Shown here: piece after piece, positions 1 through 9,240 of the stretch
Position numbering within the stretch: position 1 is the stretch's first letter
Layout: every line of letters begins with the position of its first letter
Assembly (NCBI RefSeq): GCF_001280015.1
Contig: NZ_LGDV01000130.1
Span: 1 to 64,000 of the forward strand
Source: Streptomyces sp. MMG1121
Lineage (GTDB): Bacteria > Actinomycetota > Actinomycetes > Streptomycetales > Streptomycetaceae
DNA: 64,000 nt
Reading direction: 5' to 3'
Notes under the pieces: generated by a model
Databases searched by the model: none
What the model saw: only the letters and a program-made list of their open reading frames with translations
What the model was told of the DNA's origin: nothing
Program-made: the position numbers and the translations under genes

Positions 1-311
1 GGGCGGGGTCGCCCGCGCAGGCGCAGTCGGCTCCGCCGGGGTGGCGGTGGGCGGCGGCCTTGACCGTGGCGGTGAGCGCGGGGAGGAGGGTCAACGGGGG
101 CCTCGCGGGTCGGGGTGTGGGGGTGAGCGTACGACGGGCACCCGGTACGGGGGGCCGGGCGGGGGGGAGGTCGTTCGCCGCGCTCGTGGGGGTGTGGCTC
201 CGCAGCTCCTTGAGGGGCCGTGCCGGCGGGCGGCTCCGCCGTGTGGGCGCGATCGGCCACGCCGGCGCCCACAGCCGGACACGCACGTGTCGCCGCCTCC
301 GTGAACGGCGC
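1..311. other. Stretch without a supportable gene
   Basis: Several frames are open through this GC-rich stretch, but none gives a convincing protein. On the minus strand one frame stays open to the window edge and encodes a short Cys-containing, Pro/Ala/Arg-rich tail; it could be the first part of a gene leaving the window at base 1. I found no convincing start codon with a ribosome binding site for it. Nothing else is recognisable. Confidence 0.3.
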
Positions 312-345
312 AATGCCGGCGCAGCTCCCCAGCTGCGCCGGCATT
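312..345. terminator. Perfect 15-bp inverted repeat, probable terminator
   Basis: A 15-base arm (AATGCCGGCGCAGCT) is followed by a CCCC loop and its exact complement. It lies about 90 bases downstream of the minus-strand gene ending at 433 and could also stop transcription entering from the left. Only a short T stretch follows, as is usual for high-GC actinobacterial terminators. Confidence 0.7.
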
Positions 346-432
346 TGTGCCGTCCGCCGCACCCCCGTCCCCACGGGGTTTCATGGATGGATGTCCCCGC
401 CCGGACCGCTCTTCCGGGCCTGGGGTCGCCGC

Positions 433-609
433 TCAGCGCCCCAGCATCGCACCCACGGACGACGCCTGTGTGGCCACCGTCTCCCAGCCGTCGAAGACGA
501 GCAGGAGCAGGGCCGCCAGAGGAAGGGCCATGAGTGTCGCCACCAATGGGTGACGGCGACCCGTGCGGCGGGAGGCGAACGCCGTGCGTCGCGGTGCCGT
601 GTGGGCCAT
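433..609 (-). CDS. Small single-span membrane protein (58 aa)
   Basis: I chose this short frame because a good ribosome binding site (GGAGAGGGA) sits a few bases before an ATG. The protein has a basic N-terminus with about nine Arg/His in the first 20 residues. One hydrophobic segment follows at about residues 22-39, including the motif LPLAALLLLVF. A short polar tail ends in GAMLGR. The charge pattern suggests an N-in membrane anchor. I do not recognise a family. Short proteins of this kind are common in Streptomyces and often missed in annotation. A perfect hairpin lies downstream at 312-345. Confidence 0.6.
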   Translation of the reverse strand: MAHTAPRRTAFASRRTGRRHPLVATLMALPLAALLLLVFDGWETVATQASSVGAMLGR

Positions 610-1209
610 GGTCCCTCTCCTGACCGTGTCGGTCGTTGTCGGAGCGGCGGGTGTCTGACCTCGGGGGACGAGTGCTGCACCCGCCGCTTGCCCTCAAATC
701 TAGGCACGCGGCCCACGCCGGGCGTCATGCCCTCGTACCGATTGCCGGGCCTCCCGGAGGATGAGCCATGACCTGGGCCGTACTCCCCAGGGTGGAGACA
801 TGGGTGGAGGTCTCGGGGTCTTCCCTGAGGGGGCGGCCGCCGTATCCCGTCATTTCCGGAGCATCCGGGAACAGCGGGAGTGACTTCGATCACTCCGGCG
901 AGGGGCCGGGGAGCGGCCGGGTCCGCTTCGCGGCCCGTCCGGTCACCGGTTCCCCGACCGCCGCACGGTATCCGTCGGGCGGGTGCGCGGACCCGCGCCA
1001 CCTGGCCCCTTGCAGCTTCAACGACCCCGCGCCGTCTGCCGGTTGAGGGCGAGGACGGCTCAAAGGGGCCGTACGGCGCGGGTTCCTGACCGTGTTTCAC
1101 ATGGCATGGGCGGCCCGCACAATCCATTCGGCCCCGAGGGCGCGGCCTCTGCGCGCATGCGGCCGTGGAAACGTAAGCTGTGCCACGTCACAGGGACCGG
1201 GCAGCGGGG
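610..1209. promoter_or_regulatory. 600-base divergent intergenic region with one operator-like repeat
   Basis: This stretch separates the divergent small membrane protein and the Ser/Thr kinase. No frame in it looks coding. A perfect inverted repeat GGAGTGA-cttcga-TCACTCC at 877-896 could be an operator. A weak promoter-like pair (TTTCAC, 17 bases, CACAAT, around 1095-1123) precedes the kinase. Both readings are inference from pattern only. Confidence 0.35.
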
Positions 1210-2643
1210 ATGAACATGGCGATGATGCGCCTGAGGCGCGAGGACCCGCGCGTCGTCGGCTCGTTCAGGCTTCACCGACGGCTCGGCGCGGGCGGGATGG
1301 GTGTGGTCTACCTCGGCTCCGACAAGAAGGGGCAGCGGGTCGCCCTGAAGGTGATCCGGCCCGATCTGGCGGAGGATCAGGAATTCCGGTCCCGGTTCGC
1401 CCGTGAGGTCTCGGCGGCCCGGCGGATCAGGGGCGGCTGTACGGCCCGGCTGGTCGCGGCCGACCTGGAGGCCGAGCGGCCCTGGTTCGCCACCCAGTAC
1501 GTGCCCGGGCCCTCCCTGCACGACAAGGTCGCTGACGAGGGTGCGCTCGGCGCGGCCGACGCGGCGGCGATCGGCGCGGCCCTGTCCGAGGGCCTGGTCG
1601 CCGTGCACGAAGCCGGGGTCGTGCACCGGGACCTGAAGCCCTCCAACATCCTGCTGTCCCCCAAGGGGCCGCGGATCATCGACTTCGGCATCGCCTGGGC
1701 CACCGGCGCCTCCACGCTCACCCACGTCGGCACGGCGGTCGGCTCCCCCGGCTTCCTCGCGCCCGAGCAGGTGCGCGGCGCGGCCGTCACCCCGGCGACG
1801 GACGTCTTCTCCCTCGGCGCGACCCTCGCCTACGCCTCCACCGGTGACTCGCCCTTCGGACACGGCAGTTCCGAGGTGATGCTGTACCGGGTGGTGCACG
1901 AGGAGCCGCATCTGCAGGGCGTACCGGACGCCCTCGCCCCGCTGGTCCGGGCCTGTCTGGCGAAGGACCCCGAGGAGCGGCCCAGCACCCTGCAGCTGTC
2001 GTTGCGGCTGAAGGAGATCGCCGCCCGTGAGGCGCAGGGTCTGGACGGCGTACGGCCGCCCGCGCCGCGCGCCGCGGAGGCCGACCGGCCCACGGGACGG
2101 CTCGTCGACACCTACCCCGAGCAGCAGCGCACCCAGCGGCGCACCTCCCCCGGTACACCGGTGCCGCGTGGTGGTGTGCCCTCCTCCCGGGGCGGCGCTG
2201 CGCCGTCGCGGGGCGGGGTCCCCTCGCGGGGCGGCAGCGGCGCGCGCGGTACGGGTGCGGGCTCGCGTCCGGGTGCGGCCCGTCCGACGCCGCCTCCCCG
2301 CGGCGGCGGCCCGCGCTCCGGCAGCGGGAGCCGTCCCGCCCCGCGCAACGGTTCCGGGCGGCCGGCGCAGCGAACGACGGGGACCGGGCGGCGGCCCGCC
2401 AACCCACGGCTGCTGCGTCAGCGGCTGTTCGTGTTCGTGGTGGTGACGCTGCTCGTGGCGCTGGGGATCGCGCTGGCACAGGGCTGTCAGGGCCCGGCGC
2501 GCGGACTCGGCGGCGACGGCGACGGCGCGGGACAGCGGCAGCTGGAGCGGCACGCCCAGCCGGACCACCGGCCGGTGGACGACGCCGAAAGCCCGACGTC
2601 GAACCGGTACGGAGCGGCGGTGGGCGGCGACGCCGGAAAGTGA
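1210..2643 (+). CDS. Membrane-anchored Ser/Thr protein kinase (PknB-like)
   Basis: This Hanks-type Ser/Thr kinase phosphorylates proteins at the inner face of the membrane. The glycine loop GAGGMGVVY is near residues 26-34, the ATP-anchoring Lys is about 47 (ALKV), the catalytic loop HRDLKPSN is about 139-146, and DFG starts near 158; all key residues are present. A Pro/Arg/Gly-rich disordered linker (about 290-400) leads to one membrane span near 404-424 (LFVFVVVTLLVALGIAL). A short outside tail of about 50 residues has no PASTA repeats, so it is not the classic cell-wall-sensing PknB. I chose the ATG at 1210, close to the kinase domain; ATGs a few codons downstream (1216, 1222, 1225) are possible. 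The substrate is unknown. Confidence 0.93.
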   Translation: MNMAMMRLRREDPRVVGSFRLHRRLGAGGMGVVYLGSDKKGQRVALKVIRPDLAEDQEFRSRFAREVSAARRIRGGCTARLVAADLEAERPWFATQYVPGPSLHDKVADEGALGAADAAAIGAALSEGLVAVHEAGVVHRDLKPSNILLSPKGPRIIDFGIAWATGASTLTHVGTAVGSPGFLAPEQVRGAAVTPATDVFSLGATLAYASTGDSPFGHGSSEVMLYRVVHEEPHLQGVPDALAPLVRACLAKDPEERPSTLQLSLRLKEIAAREAQGLDGVRPPAPRAAEADRPTGRLVDTYPEQQRTQRRTSPGTPVPRGGVPSSRGGAAPSRGGVPSRGGSGARGTGAGSRPGAARPTPPPRGGGPRSGSGSRPAPRNGSGRPAQRTTGTGRRPANPRLLRQRLFVFVVVTLLVALGIALAQGCQGPARGLGGDGDGAGQRQLERHAQPDHRPVDDAESPTSNRYGAAVGGDAGK

Positions 2644-2674
2644 GTCAGGGACGGCCGGTGGGACGGGAGGATCG

Positions 2675-3493
2675 TCAGGACTCCGGGCGGCCGGTGGCCA
2701 CCGCGTAGAAGGCGACCGCCGCGGCCGCGCCCACGTTGAGCGAGTCGACGCCGTGGGACATCGGGATGCGGACCCATTCGTCGGCGGCGACCAGGGCCTG
2801 GGTGGACAGCCCGTCGCCCTCGGCGCCGAGCATCAGGGCGACCCGGTCCATCCGGTGCGGGGCGGCCTCGTCGAGGCTGCGGGCCTTGTCGTCCGGGGTG
2901 AGCGCGAGGAGCGTGAAACCGGCCTCGCGGACCGACTCCAGGCCCTTGGGCCAGGTGTCCAGGCGGGCGTACGGCACCGAGAACACCGCGCCCATCGAGA
3001 CCTTGACGCTCCGGCGGTACAGCGGGTCGGCGCAGTCGGGCGACAGCAGGACCGCGTCCATGCCGAGGGCGGCCGCCGAGCGGAAGATCGCACCGATGTT
3101 GGTGTGGTCGTTGACCGACTCCATGACCACGACCCGGCGGGCCGAGCGCAGCAGTTCGGCGGCCGTCGGCAGTGGCTTGCGCTGCATGGAGGCGAGCGCG
3201 CCGCGGTGCACGTGGTAACCGGTGACCTGTTCGGCGAGTTCGGGGCTCACGGCGTAGACCGGGGCCGGGAGTTCGTCGATGACGTCACGCATGACGTCGA
3301 TCCACTTGGCCGAGAGCAGCATGGACCGCATCTCGTAGCCGGCTTCCTTGGCCCGGCGGATGACCTTCTCGCCCTCGGCGATGAACAGGCCCTCGGCCGG
3401 CTCGCGCTTACGGCGCAGTTCGACGTCGGTCAGACCCGTGTAGTCGGCGAGACGGGGGTCGTCGGGATCCTCGACGGTGATGAGATCGGCCAC
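2675..3493 (-). CDS. TrmH/SpoU-family RNA 2'-O-ribose methyltransferase
   Basis: This is a SAM-dependent SPOUT methyltransferase acting on rRNA or tRNA ribose. At 272 residues it has the usual two parts: an N-terminal SpoU substrate-binding domain (about 30-105, with GLFIAEGEKVIRRA) and a C-terminal knotted catalytic domain. The three family motifs are visible: NDHTNIGAIFRSAAALG, MLGAEGDGLS and IPMSHGVDSLNVGAAAAVA. The target nucleotide cannot be read from sequence. The gene converges with the kinase, leaving about 30 bases between the stops. Confidence 0.92.
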   Translation of the reverse strand: MADLITVEDPDDPRLADYTGLTDVELRRKREPAEGLFIAEGEKVIRRAKEAGYEMRSMLLSAKWIDVMRDVIDELPAPVYAVSPELAEQVTGYHVHRGALASMQRKPLPTAAELLRSARRVVVMESVNDHTNIGAIFRSAAALGMDAVLLSPDCADPLYRRSVKVSMGAVFSVPYARLDTWPKGLESVREAGFTLLALTPDDKARSLDEAAPHRMDRVALMLGAEGDGLSTQALVAADEWVRIPMSHGVDSLNVGAAAAVAFYAVATGRPES

Positions 3494-3581
3494 AGGGTGA
3501 TACTGCCTTGTCCTGGGTGTGGTGCCAACGGCTGGGAAGGGGTGCGTTACCCCGGGTTACGCGTGATCAAGCCACGGCCGG

Positions 3582-4814
3582 TCAGACGGCCGGCTCGGGG
3601 CCGACCTTCACGACCTCGCCGATGACGATGACCGCCGGGGGCTTCACGTCCTCGGCGCGTACCGTTTCGGCGACCGTGGCGAGGGTGGCGTCGACGCGGC
3701 GCTGCGCGGCCGTCGTCCCTTCCTGGACCAGGGCGACGGGGGTCTCGGGGGACTTGCCGTGCGCGACGAGCGTCTCGGCGATCTTCCCGATCTTGTCGAC
3801 GCCCATCAGGATCACGAGCGTGCCGGTGAGCCTGGCCAGCGACGGCCAGTCGGCGAGGGAGCGCTCGTCGTCGGGGGCGACATGGCCGCTGACGACGGTG
3901 AACTCGTGGGCGACGCCCCGGTGCGTGACCGGGATGCCGGCCGCGCCGGGCACGGAGATCGAGCTGGAGATGCCGGGGACGACCGTGCACGGGATGCCGG
4001 CCTCGGCGAGCGCCTGGACCTCCTCCATGCCCCGTCCGAAGACGAACGGGTCGCCGCCCTTGAGCCGTACGACCGACTTGCCCTGCCTGGCGTGCTCGAT
4101 CAGCGCGTTGTTGATGGCCTCCTGGGCCATGTAGCGGCCGTACGGGATCTTCGCCGCGTCGATCACCTCGACGTGCGGCGGGAGTTCGGCGAGCAGGTCG
4201 CGCGGGCCGAGCCGGTCGGCGATGACGACGTCGGCCTCGGCGAGGAGGCGACGCCCGCGGACCGTGATCAGGTCGGGGTCGCCGGGGCCGCCGCCGACCA
4301 GGGCGACGCCGGGGGTACGGGTGCGGTGGTGGGGCGCCACCAGGGTGCCGTCGCGCAGGCCTTCCACGACCGCGTCCCGGATGGCGGCGGTGTGGCGGGG
4401 GTCGCGGCCGCGCGCGTCCGTGGTGAGCACGGCGACGGTGACGCCCTCGCTGTGTCCGGTCGCCGGGGTCCAGGCGGTCGCACGGTCGGCGTCGTCGGAG
4501 CGGACGCACCAGACGCGGTTCCGCTCCGCTTCGGCGGAGGCGGCCGTGTTGGCGTCCGGGTCGCTGGTGGCGATGAGCGCGTACCAGGCCTCGGCGAGGT
4601 CGCCGTCCTCGTACCGGCGCCCGACCCAGCTGATCTCGCCCGCGTCCGCCATGGCCTCCACGGACGGGGTCGCCTCCGGGGAGACGAGGACGATGTCCGC
4701 GCCCGCCGCGATCAGGGCCGGGAGGCGGCGCTGGGCGACCTGGCCGCCGCCGAGGACGACCACGCGGCGGCCGGAGAGGCGGAGGCCTACGGGGTAGGCG
4801 GGGTGTTCGGCCAT
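3582..4814 (-). CDS. cysG: CysG-like uroporphyrinogen-III methyltransferase with precorrin-2 dehydrogenase domain
   Basis: The C-terminal domain is a uroporphyrinogen-III C-methyltransferase that makes precorrin-2, the branch point for siroheme and cobalamin. The N-terminal 150 or so residues form the NAD-binding dehydrogenase/ferrochelatase domain (VVVLGGGQVAQRR, then a YEDGDLAEAWYALIATSDPD segment). The methyltransferase part shows VALVGGGPGDPDLIT, RLKGGDPFVFGRG and VVPGISSSISVPG, all diagnostic. The ATG at 4814 follows a GAGGAG site and starts 10-15 residues before the Rossmann motif; an upstream in-frame ATG at 4910 lacks support. The neighbours cobT and cobL suggest the product feeds cobalamin as well as siroheme. 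Confidence 0.92.
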   Translation of the reverse strand: MAEHPAYPVGLRLSGRRVVVLGGGQVAQRRLPALIAAGADIVLVSPEATPSVEAMADAGEISWVGRRYEDGDLAEAWYALIATSDPDANTAASAEAERNRVWCVRSDDADRATAWTPATGHSEGVTVAVLTTDARGRDPRHTAAIRDAVVEGLRDGTLVAPHHRTRTPGVALVGGGPGDPDLITVRGRRLLAEADVVIADRLGPRDLLAELPPHVEVIDAAKIPYGRYMAQEAINNALIEHARQGKSVVRLKGGDPFVFGRGMEEVQALAEAGIPCTVVPGISSSISVPGAAGIPVTHRGVAHEFTVVSGHVAPDDERSLADWPSLARLTGTLVILMGVDKIGKIAETLVAHGKSPETPVALVQEGTTAAQRRVDATLATVAETVRAEDVKPPAVIVIGEVVKVGPEPAV

Positions 4815-4956
4815 GAGGGGCGGCTCCTCGTGCAGCTGTGCGTGGGGGCCCGCTGCACCTTCGGAGCGGCCCTGACGTGCGATTTTAGCGGTGTGCTGGA
4901 CAGAGGGCACGGGGTGGTCCGGCAGCTGACCACCGGACCACCCCGTGCCGTGACGC

Positions 4957-7900
4957 CTACTTCTCGGTGACCCCCGCCGAATCGAACGTCGCCACCTCGT
5001 GCATCGCCCTCGCCGTGCTCTGGACCAGGGGAAGCGCCAGCAGGGCGCCCGTGCCCTCGCCGAGGCGGAGGTCCAGGTCGACCAGGGGGCGCAGGCCCAG
5101 CTTGTTCAGGGCCGCCACGTGGCCGGGCTCGGCGCTGCGGTGGCCCGCGATGCAGGCCGCGAGGACCTCGGGGGCGATGGCGCGGGCCACGAGGGCCGCG
5201 GCGCCGGCGCTGACGCCGTCCAGGATCACCGGCGTACGCAGGGAGGCGCCGCCGAGGAGCAGACCGACCATGGCCGCGTGCTCGAAGCCGCCGATGGCCG
5301 CGAGGACGCCGAGCGGGTCGGCCGGGTCCGGCTGGTGGAGGTCCAGGGCACGGCGGACGACCTCGGTCTTGCGGGCCAGGGTCTCGTCGTTGATGCCCGT
5401 GCCACGGCCGGTGACCTCGGCCGGGTCGGCGCCGGTGTAGACGGAGATCAGCGCGGCGGACGCGGTCGTGTTGGCGATGCCCATCTCGCCGGTGAGCAGC
5501 GCCTTGTTACCGGCCGCCACCAGGTCCCGGGCGGTCTCGATGCCCACCTCGATGGCCGCCTTGGCCTCCTCGCGGGTCATCGCGGGGCCGGTGGTCATGT
5601 CGGACGTACCGCCCCGGATCTTGCGGGGCAGCAGGCCGGGCGTGGCCGGCAGGTCGGCGGCGACGCCGACGTCCACGACACACACCTCGGCTCCGACCTG
5701 GGCGGCGAAGGCGTTGCAGACCGCTCCCCCGCCCAGGAAGTTGGCCACCATCTGGGCGGTGACCTCCTGCGGCCAGGGGGTGACGCCCTGGGCGTGCACG
5801 CCGTGGTCGCCCGCGAAGATGGCGACGGCGGCGGGCTCCGGGATCGGCGGCGGGCACTGCCGGGACAGCCCGGACAGCTGCGCGGAGATGATCTCCAGCA
5901 TGCCGAGCGCGCCGGCCGGCTTGGTCATCCGCTTCTGACGTTCCCAGGCCTCACCGAGGGCCTTGGCGTCGAGCGGGCGGATCTGTGCGACGGTCTCGGC
6001 AAGCAGGTCGTGGGGTTCCTCTCCGGGCAGGGCGCGGCGGCCGTACGTCTCCTCGTGCACCACCCAGGACAGCGGGCGCCGCTTGGACCAGCCGGCCTGC
6101 ATCAGCTCGGGCTCGTCCGGGAACTCGTCGACGTACCCGACGCACAGGTAGGCGACGACCTCCAGATGTTCGGGCAGGCCGAGCGTGCGGACCATCTCCC
6201 GCTCGTCGAAGAAGCTGACCCAGCCGACGCCGAGGCCTTCGGCGCGGGCGGCGAGCCAGAGGTTCTCCACCGCGAGCGCCGAGGAGTAGGGCGCCATCTG
6301 CGGCTGAGTGTGACGGCCGAGGGTGTGACGGCCGCCGCGGGTGGGGTCGGCGGTGACGACGATGTTGACCGGGGTGTCGAGGATGGCCTCGATCTTCAGT
6401 TCCTTGAACTGCTTGGCCCGGCCCTTGGGCAGCGACTTGGCGTAGGCGTCGCGCTGCCGCATCGCCAGTTCGTGCATGGTCCGCCGGGTCTCGGCGGACC
6501 GGATGACGACGAAGTCCCAGGGCTGCGAGTGGCCCACGGAGGGCGCCGTGTGGGCCGCCTCCAGGACGCGCAGCAGCACCTCGTGCGGGATGGGGTCGCC
6601 GCGGAAGCCGTTGCGGATGTCGCGGCGTTCGCGCATCACCTTCAGGACGGCCTCGCGCTCGGCGTCGTCGTAACCGGGCGCGGCCGGGCCGGTGGACTGG
6701 CGTGCCTCTGCCACTGCGGCCGCGCTCTCTTCTTCCTGGTCGGCGGCCCTGGTCTGCAGGTCCTCCGCGTGCTGTACGACATCGGGGGCGTGCCCGGCGT
6801 CGGGCGCCGCCGGTACGGGGCGCTGCTCCCCGTCGCGCGGCGCGGGCACCGTGACCACCGGCTGCTGTGCCTCCTCCACGGGGAGGACCAGCGGCTGCGG
6901 CGGGGTGGGCGCCAGGTGCGGGGTGGTGGGCACCTGCCCCTCGACCGGCACGAACTGTCCGAGCGGCTGCTCCGTCCGCGACTCCGACGGCACGGTGGAG
7001 GACAGCGGCTCGACCGGCTCGGCGGGGGCCGACGGGTCGGTGGTCTCCGGGTGCGCGGCGGCACCGTCGGCAAGGGCGGCCGGCGCGGGTCCGGGGGCGG
7101 CCGGCGCGGGTGCGATGGAGTCCTGTGCAGCGGCGACGACCTCGTGGGCGGCGTCCTGGGCGACCGGTTCGGGCTGGGCCTGCGGCTGCGGCTCGACGGC
7201 CAGGGCCTCGTGCACCACGGGTTCGGCCAGCTGGGGGCCCTGGGCCAGGTAGGGCTGCGGCTCGGGCTCCGCGTGGGCGGCGGCGAGCACGGTCGGTACG
7301 GCCGCCTCGGCTTCCGCCACCTGCGGCGCGGGCGCCACCGGCTGCTCGGGCGCCACCGGCTGCTCGGGCGCCACCGGCTGCTCGGGCGCCACCGGCTGCT
7401 CGGGCGCCGGTACGGCGTCGGCCGCGGGCGCGGGCTGGGCGTCGGCCGCGCCGGGCCGCGGCTCCGCGACGGCGGGGGTGTTCGGTTCGGGCTGCTGCGC
7501 CGGGGCGACGGCCGGCACCTGCGCGGCGGGAACGGCGACCGGGATCTCGGCGACCGGGGCGGCCTGCGGCTCTTCGTTCTGCTCGGGCGCCTCGGCCTGC
7601 GCAACCGCGTCGGACGGCTGCGCGGGCTCGGCGCCCTCGGCGACCTGGACCTCCTCGGGCGCCTGGTCCGGCACGGCCTCGACCGGAACCGCCGGGACCT
7701 CAGCCTCCGGGGCCTCCGCCTGCGGGGCCTCCGCCTGCGGGACGGCGGCCTGTTCGGCGGGGGCCTGTTCGGCGGGGGCCGTCAGCGGCATGTCCTGTGC
7801 GGCAGTGGCGGCGTCGCCCGGGCCCTGCACGACCGGAACGGCCTCGGCCGTCGGCTGCGCGGGCTCCGCGTTCTCAGGAGCCACGATGGCGCTCTCGGCA

Positions 7901-8895
7901 GGCGGGGCGGCATCCGTCACCGGCTGAACGACCGCCGGAGCCTCGTACACCCCGTCGTGACCGGCCGCGGGCTGCACACCGTCATGGCCATGGACCACGG
8001 GTGCGGCGACGGGCATCTCCCCGCCCGCCTGCGTCGCGAGCCGGGCGACGGCGGCCTGGGCGGCGCCGGACGCGTCGGCCTGCTCGGCGCCGCCGTCCGC
8101 GCCGACCGCAGCGACCACGGCAACCGGTACGTCCGCAGGGACCTGGGCCGCGACCGGGGCCACGACGTCCACCGTGACCTGATCCTCCGCCACGACCGGC
8201 GTCTCCACCGGAGCCTGAGCCTCCACCACGGCCGGGGCCTCCACCGCGACCGCTGTCTCCGTCGCGACCGCCGTCCCCGTCGCGACCACCGCCGGGTCAA
8301 CCGTTTCCGCAGCCGCCGCCGGTGCGCCGGCCTGGGCCACCGCCGCCGGGTCCGGGGCGGGCGTGGTTCCCCAGGGAGCCGCGCTCTGCGGGGCCATGTC
8401 GCGCAGCGGCTGGGCGTCGAGGTACTCGGGGCCGGGCGTCGGCAGGCCGGGCTGGCGTACCGGTGCGCCGGCCGGGCCGCGGTCGGCGAGGGAGCGGACC
8501 GGGCTGGCGGAGGCGTCCGGGATCGGCGGGCCGAGGTGCAGCGGACGGCGCGGCGGCTGTGCCGCGGCGTGCTGCTCCTGCGGGCCGGGGGACGGCGGCA
8601 CGGACGCCAGGGCCGGGTTCGGCAGGCGGACGCCGCTGAGGTCGACGGAGCCGCTGTCGCGGCCGGCCGTCTCGTGCGGGCCCGGCTCGTGGACGGCCTC
8701 GACGACCGGCTCCGGGGCGGGCGGTGGCACCTCGTTGCCCCACGCACCCTGGGCGCCGGGCAGCAGCAGGTCTTCGTCCTCGGCGGGTGTCTCGGAGAGG
8801 TAGGTGTACGCACCGTGCGCGGCAACGCCCGGCTGCTCCACCATGCCTGCGCTCTCCGGCTGTCCCTCGCCCGGGATCTGGCCGGTGTCGGTCAT
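4957..8895 (-). CDS. cobT: BluB-CobT fusion with very long disordered N-terminal region
   Basis: The 1312-residue protein has three parts. Residues 1 to about 740 are Ala/Pro/Glu/Val-rich low-complexity sequence with repeats such as APEQPV. About 742-955 is a nitroreductase-like BluB domain (RERRDIRNGFRGDPIP, APSVGHSQPWDF), the family that turns FMNH2 into 5,6-dimethylbenzimidazole. About 968-1312 is CobT, which joins dimethylbenzimidazole to ribose phosphate from nicotinate mononucleotide (FAGDHGVHAQGVTPWP, GEMGIANTTASAAL, GEGTGALLALPLV with the catalytic Glu). The fusion could hand the base directly to CobT; that is inference. The ATG at 8895 follows a GAGGGG site. The frame stays open upstream to about 9165, but that part is not protein-like. 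CobL lies upstream and CysG downstream. Confidence 0.92.
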   Translation of the reverse strand: MTDTGQIPGEGQPESAGMVEQPGVAAHGAYTYLSETPAEDEDLLLPGAQGAWGNEVPPPAPEPVVEAVHEPGPHETAGRDSGSVDLSGVRLPNPALASVPPSPGPQEQHAAAQPPRRPLHLGPPIPDASASPVRSLADRGPAGAPVRQPGLPTPGPEYLDAQPLRDMAPQSAAPWGTTPAPDPAAVAQAGAPAAAAETVDPAVVATGTAVATETAVAVEAPAVVEAQAPVETPVVAEDQVTVDVVAPVAAQVPADVPVAVVAAVGADGGAEQADASGAAQAAVARLATQAGGEMPVAAPVVHGHDGVQPAAGHDGVYEAPAVVQPVTDAAPPAESAIVAPENAEPAQPTAEAVPVVQGPGDAATAAQDMPLTAPAEQAPAEQAAVPQAEAPQAEAPEAEVPAVPVEAVPDQAPEEVQVAEGAEPAQPSDAVAQAEAPEQNEEPQAAPVAEIPVAVPAAQVPAVAPAQQPEPNTPAVAEPRPGAADAQPAPAADAVPAPEQPVAPEQPVAPEQPVAPEQPVAPAPQVAEAEAAVPTVLAAAHAEPEPQPYLAQGPQLAEPVVHEALAVEPQPQAQPEPVAQDAAHEVVAAAQDSIAPAPAAPGPAPAALADGAAAHPETTDPSAPAEPVEPLSSTVPSESRTEQPLGQFVPVEGQVPTTPHLAPTPPQPLVLPVEEAQQPVVTVPAPRDGEQRPVPAAPDAGHAPDVVQHAEDLQTRAADQEEESAAAVAEARQSTGPAAPGYDDAEREAVLKVMRERRDIRNGFRGDPIPHEVLLRVLEAAHTAPSVGHSQPWDFVVIRSAETRRTMHELAMRQRDAYAKSLPKGRAKQFKELKIEAILDTPVNIVVTADPTRGGRHTLGRHTQPQMAPYSSALAVENLWLAARAEGLGVGWVSFFDEREMVRTLGLPEHLEVVAYLCVGYVDEFPDEPELMQAGWSKRRPLSWVVHEETYGRRALPGEEPHDLLAETVAQIRPLDAKALGEAWERQKRMTKPAGALGMLEIISAQLSGLSRQCPPPIPEPAAVAIFAGDHGVHAQGVTPWPQEVTAQMVANFLGGGAVCNAFAAQVGAEVCVVDVGVAADLPATPGLLPRKIRGGTSDMTTGPAMTREEAKAAIEVGIETARDLVAAGNKALLTGEMGIANTTASAALISVYTGADPAEVTGRGTGINDETLARKTEVVRRALDLHQPDPADPLGVLAAIGGFEHAAMVGLLLGGASLRTPVILDGVSAGAAALVARAIAPEVLAACIAGHRSAEPGHVAALNKLGLRPLVDLDLRLGEGTGALLALPLVQSTARAMHEVATFDSAGVTEK
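7330..7401 (-). repeat. Four perfect 18-base tandem repeats inside cobT
   Basis: The unit GGGCGCCACCGGCTGCTC occurs four times back to back and encodes repeated Pro-Val-Ala-Pro-Glu-Gln on the minus strand. Copy-number change by slippage would lengthen or shorten the linker in steps of six residues without breaking the frame. Confidence 0.95.
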
Positions 8896-9240
8896 GCGTA
8901 CCCCTCGCCCATCGGTTAGTGCTCCTACGACCAGCTCACGCGGAACGGCGCACCGACCGCTCCGCTGTGAAGAACGAGCGTCCGTGCCCAGCGGCACGAA
9001 CGACCCGCCGGAAAAGGCGACAAAGCCATTCAGTGGCATTGTCCCGGCCGTTCCGCCGTCGCGACAGCATGATCCGCGACAGCCCGCTGTGGACTGCGCC
9101 ACGTTGCGCGTCCTCCGGTTTCGCAGTACCACACCCACCCCAAAACGGGCGTGCTTTCCGGACATTGGCGAACGAAGTTCCGGGCCGCCCGGTGCGGTAC
9201 AACGATCGGCCAGCCTACCGCGCGCAGTACGACAACAGGA
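8896..9240 (-). promoter_or_regulatory. cobL-cobT intergenic region with imperfect palindrome
   Basis: These 345 bases separate cobL from the cobT fusion, both on the minus strand. I see no convincing gene. An imperfect palindrome at 9019-9043 (GACAA-a-GCCA-ttcag-TGGC-a-TTGTC, nine of ten positions paired) could be an operator or an RNA hairpin about 125 bases before the cobT start. I could not find a B12-box that would mark a cobalamin riboswitch. Confidence 0.35.

Noticed and set aside
768..1046. 92-codon frame in the gap before the kinase
   Set aside because: No ribosome site, no recognisable motif and a composition unlike the neighbouring genes.
7330..7401. CRISPR-like repeat array
   Set aside because: The repeats are directly adjacent without spacers and encode protein.
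4999..8919. Very long open frame on the plus strand, opposite the cobT fusion
   Set aside because: It is antisense to a gene with clear BluB and CobT domains; high third-position GC keeps the opposite frame open. Its product is Gly/Arg/Leu repeats without any domain.
8896..9240. Cobalamin riboswitch before cobT
   Set aside because: I looked for a B12-box on the minus strand and did not find one; only an imperfect palindrome is present.
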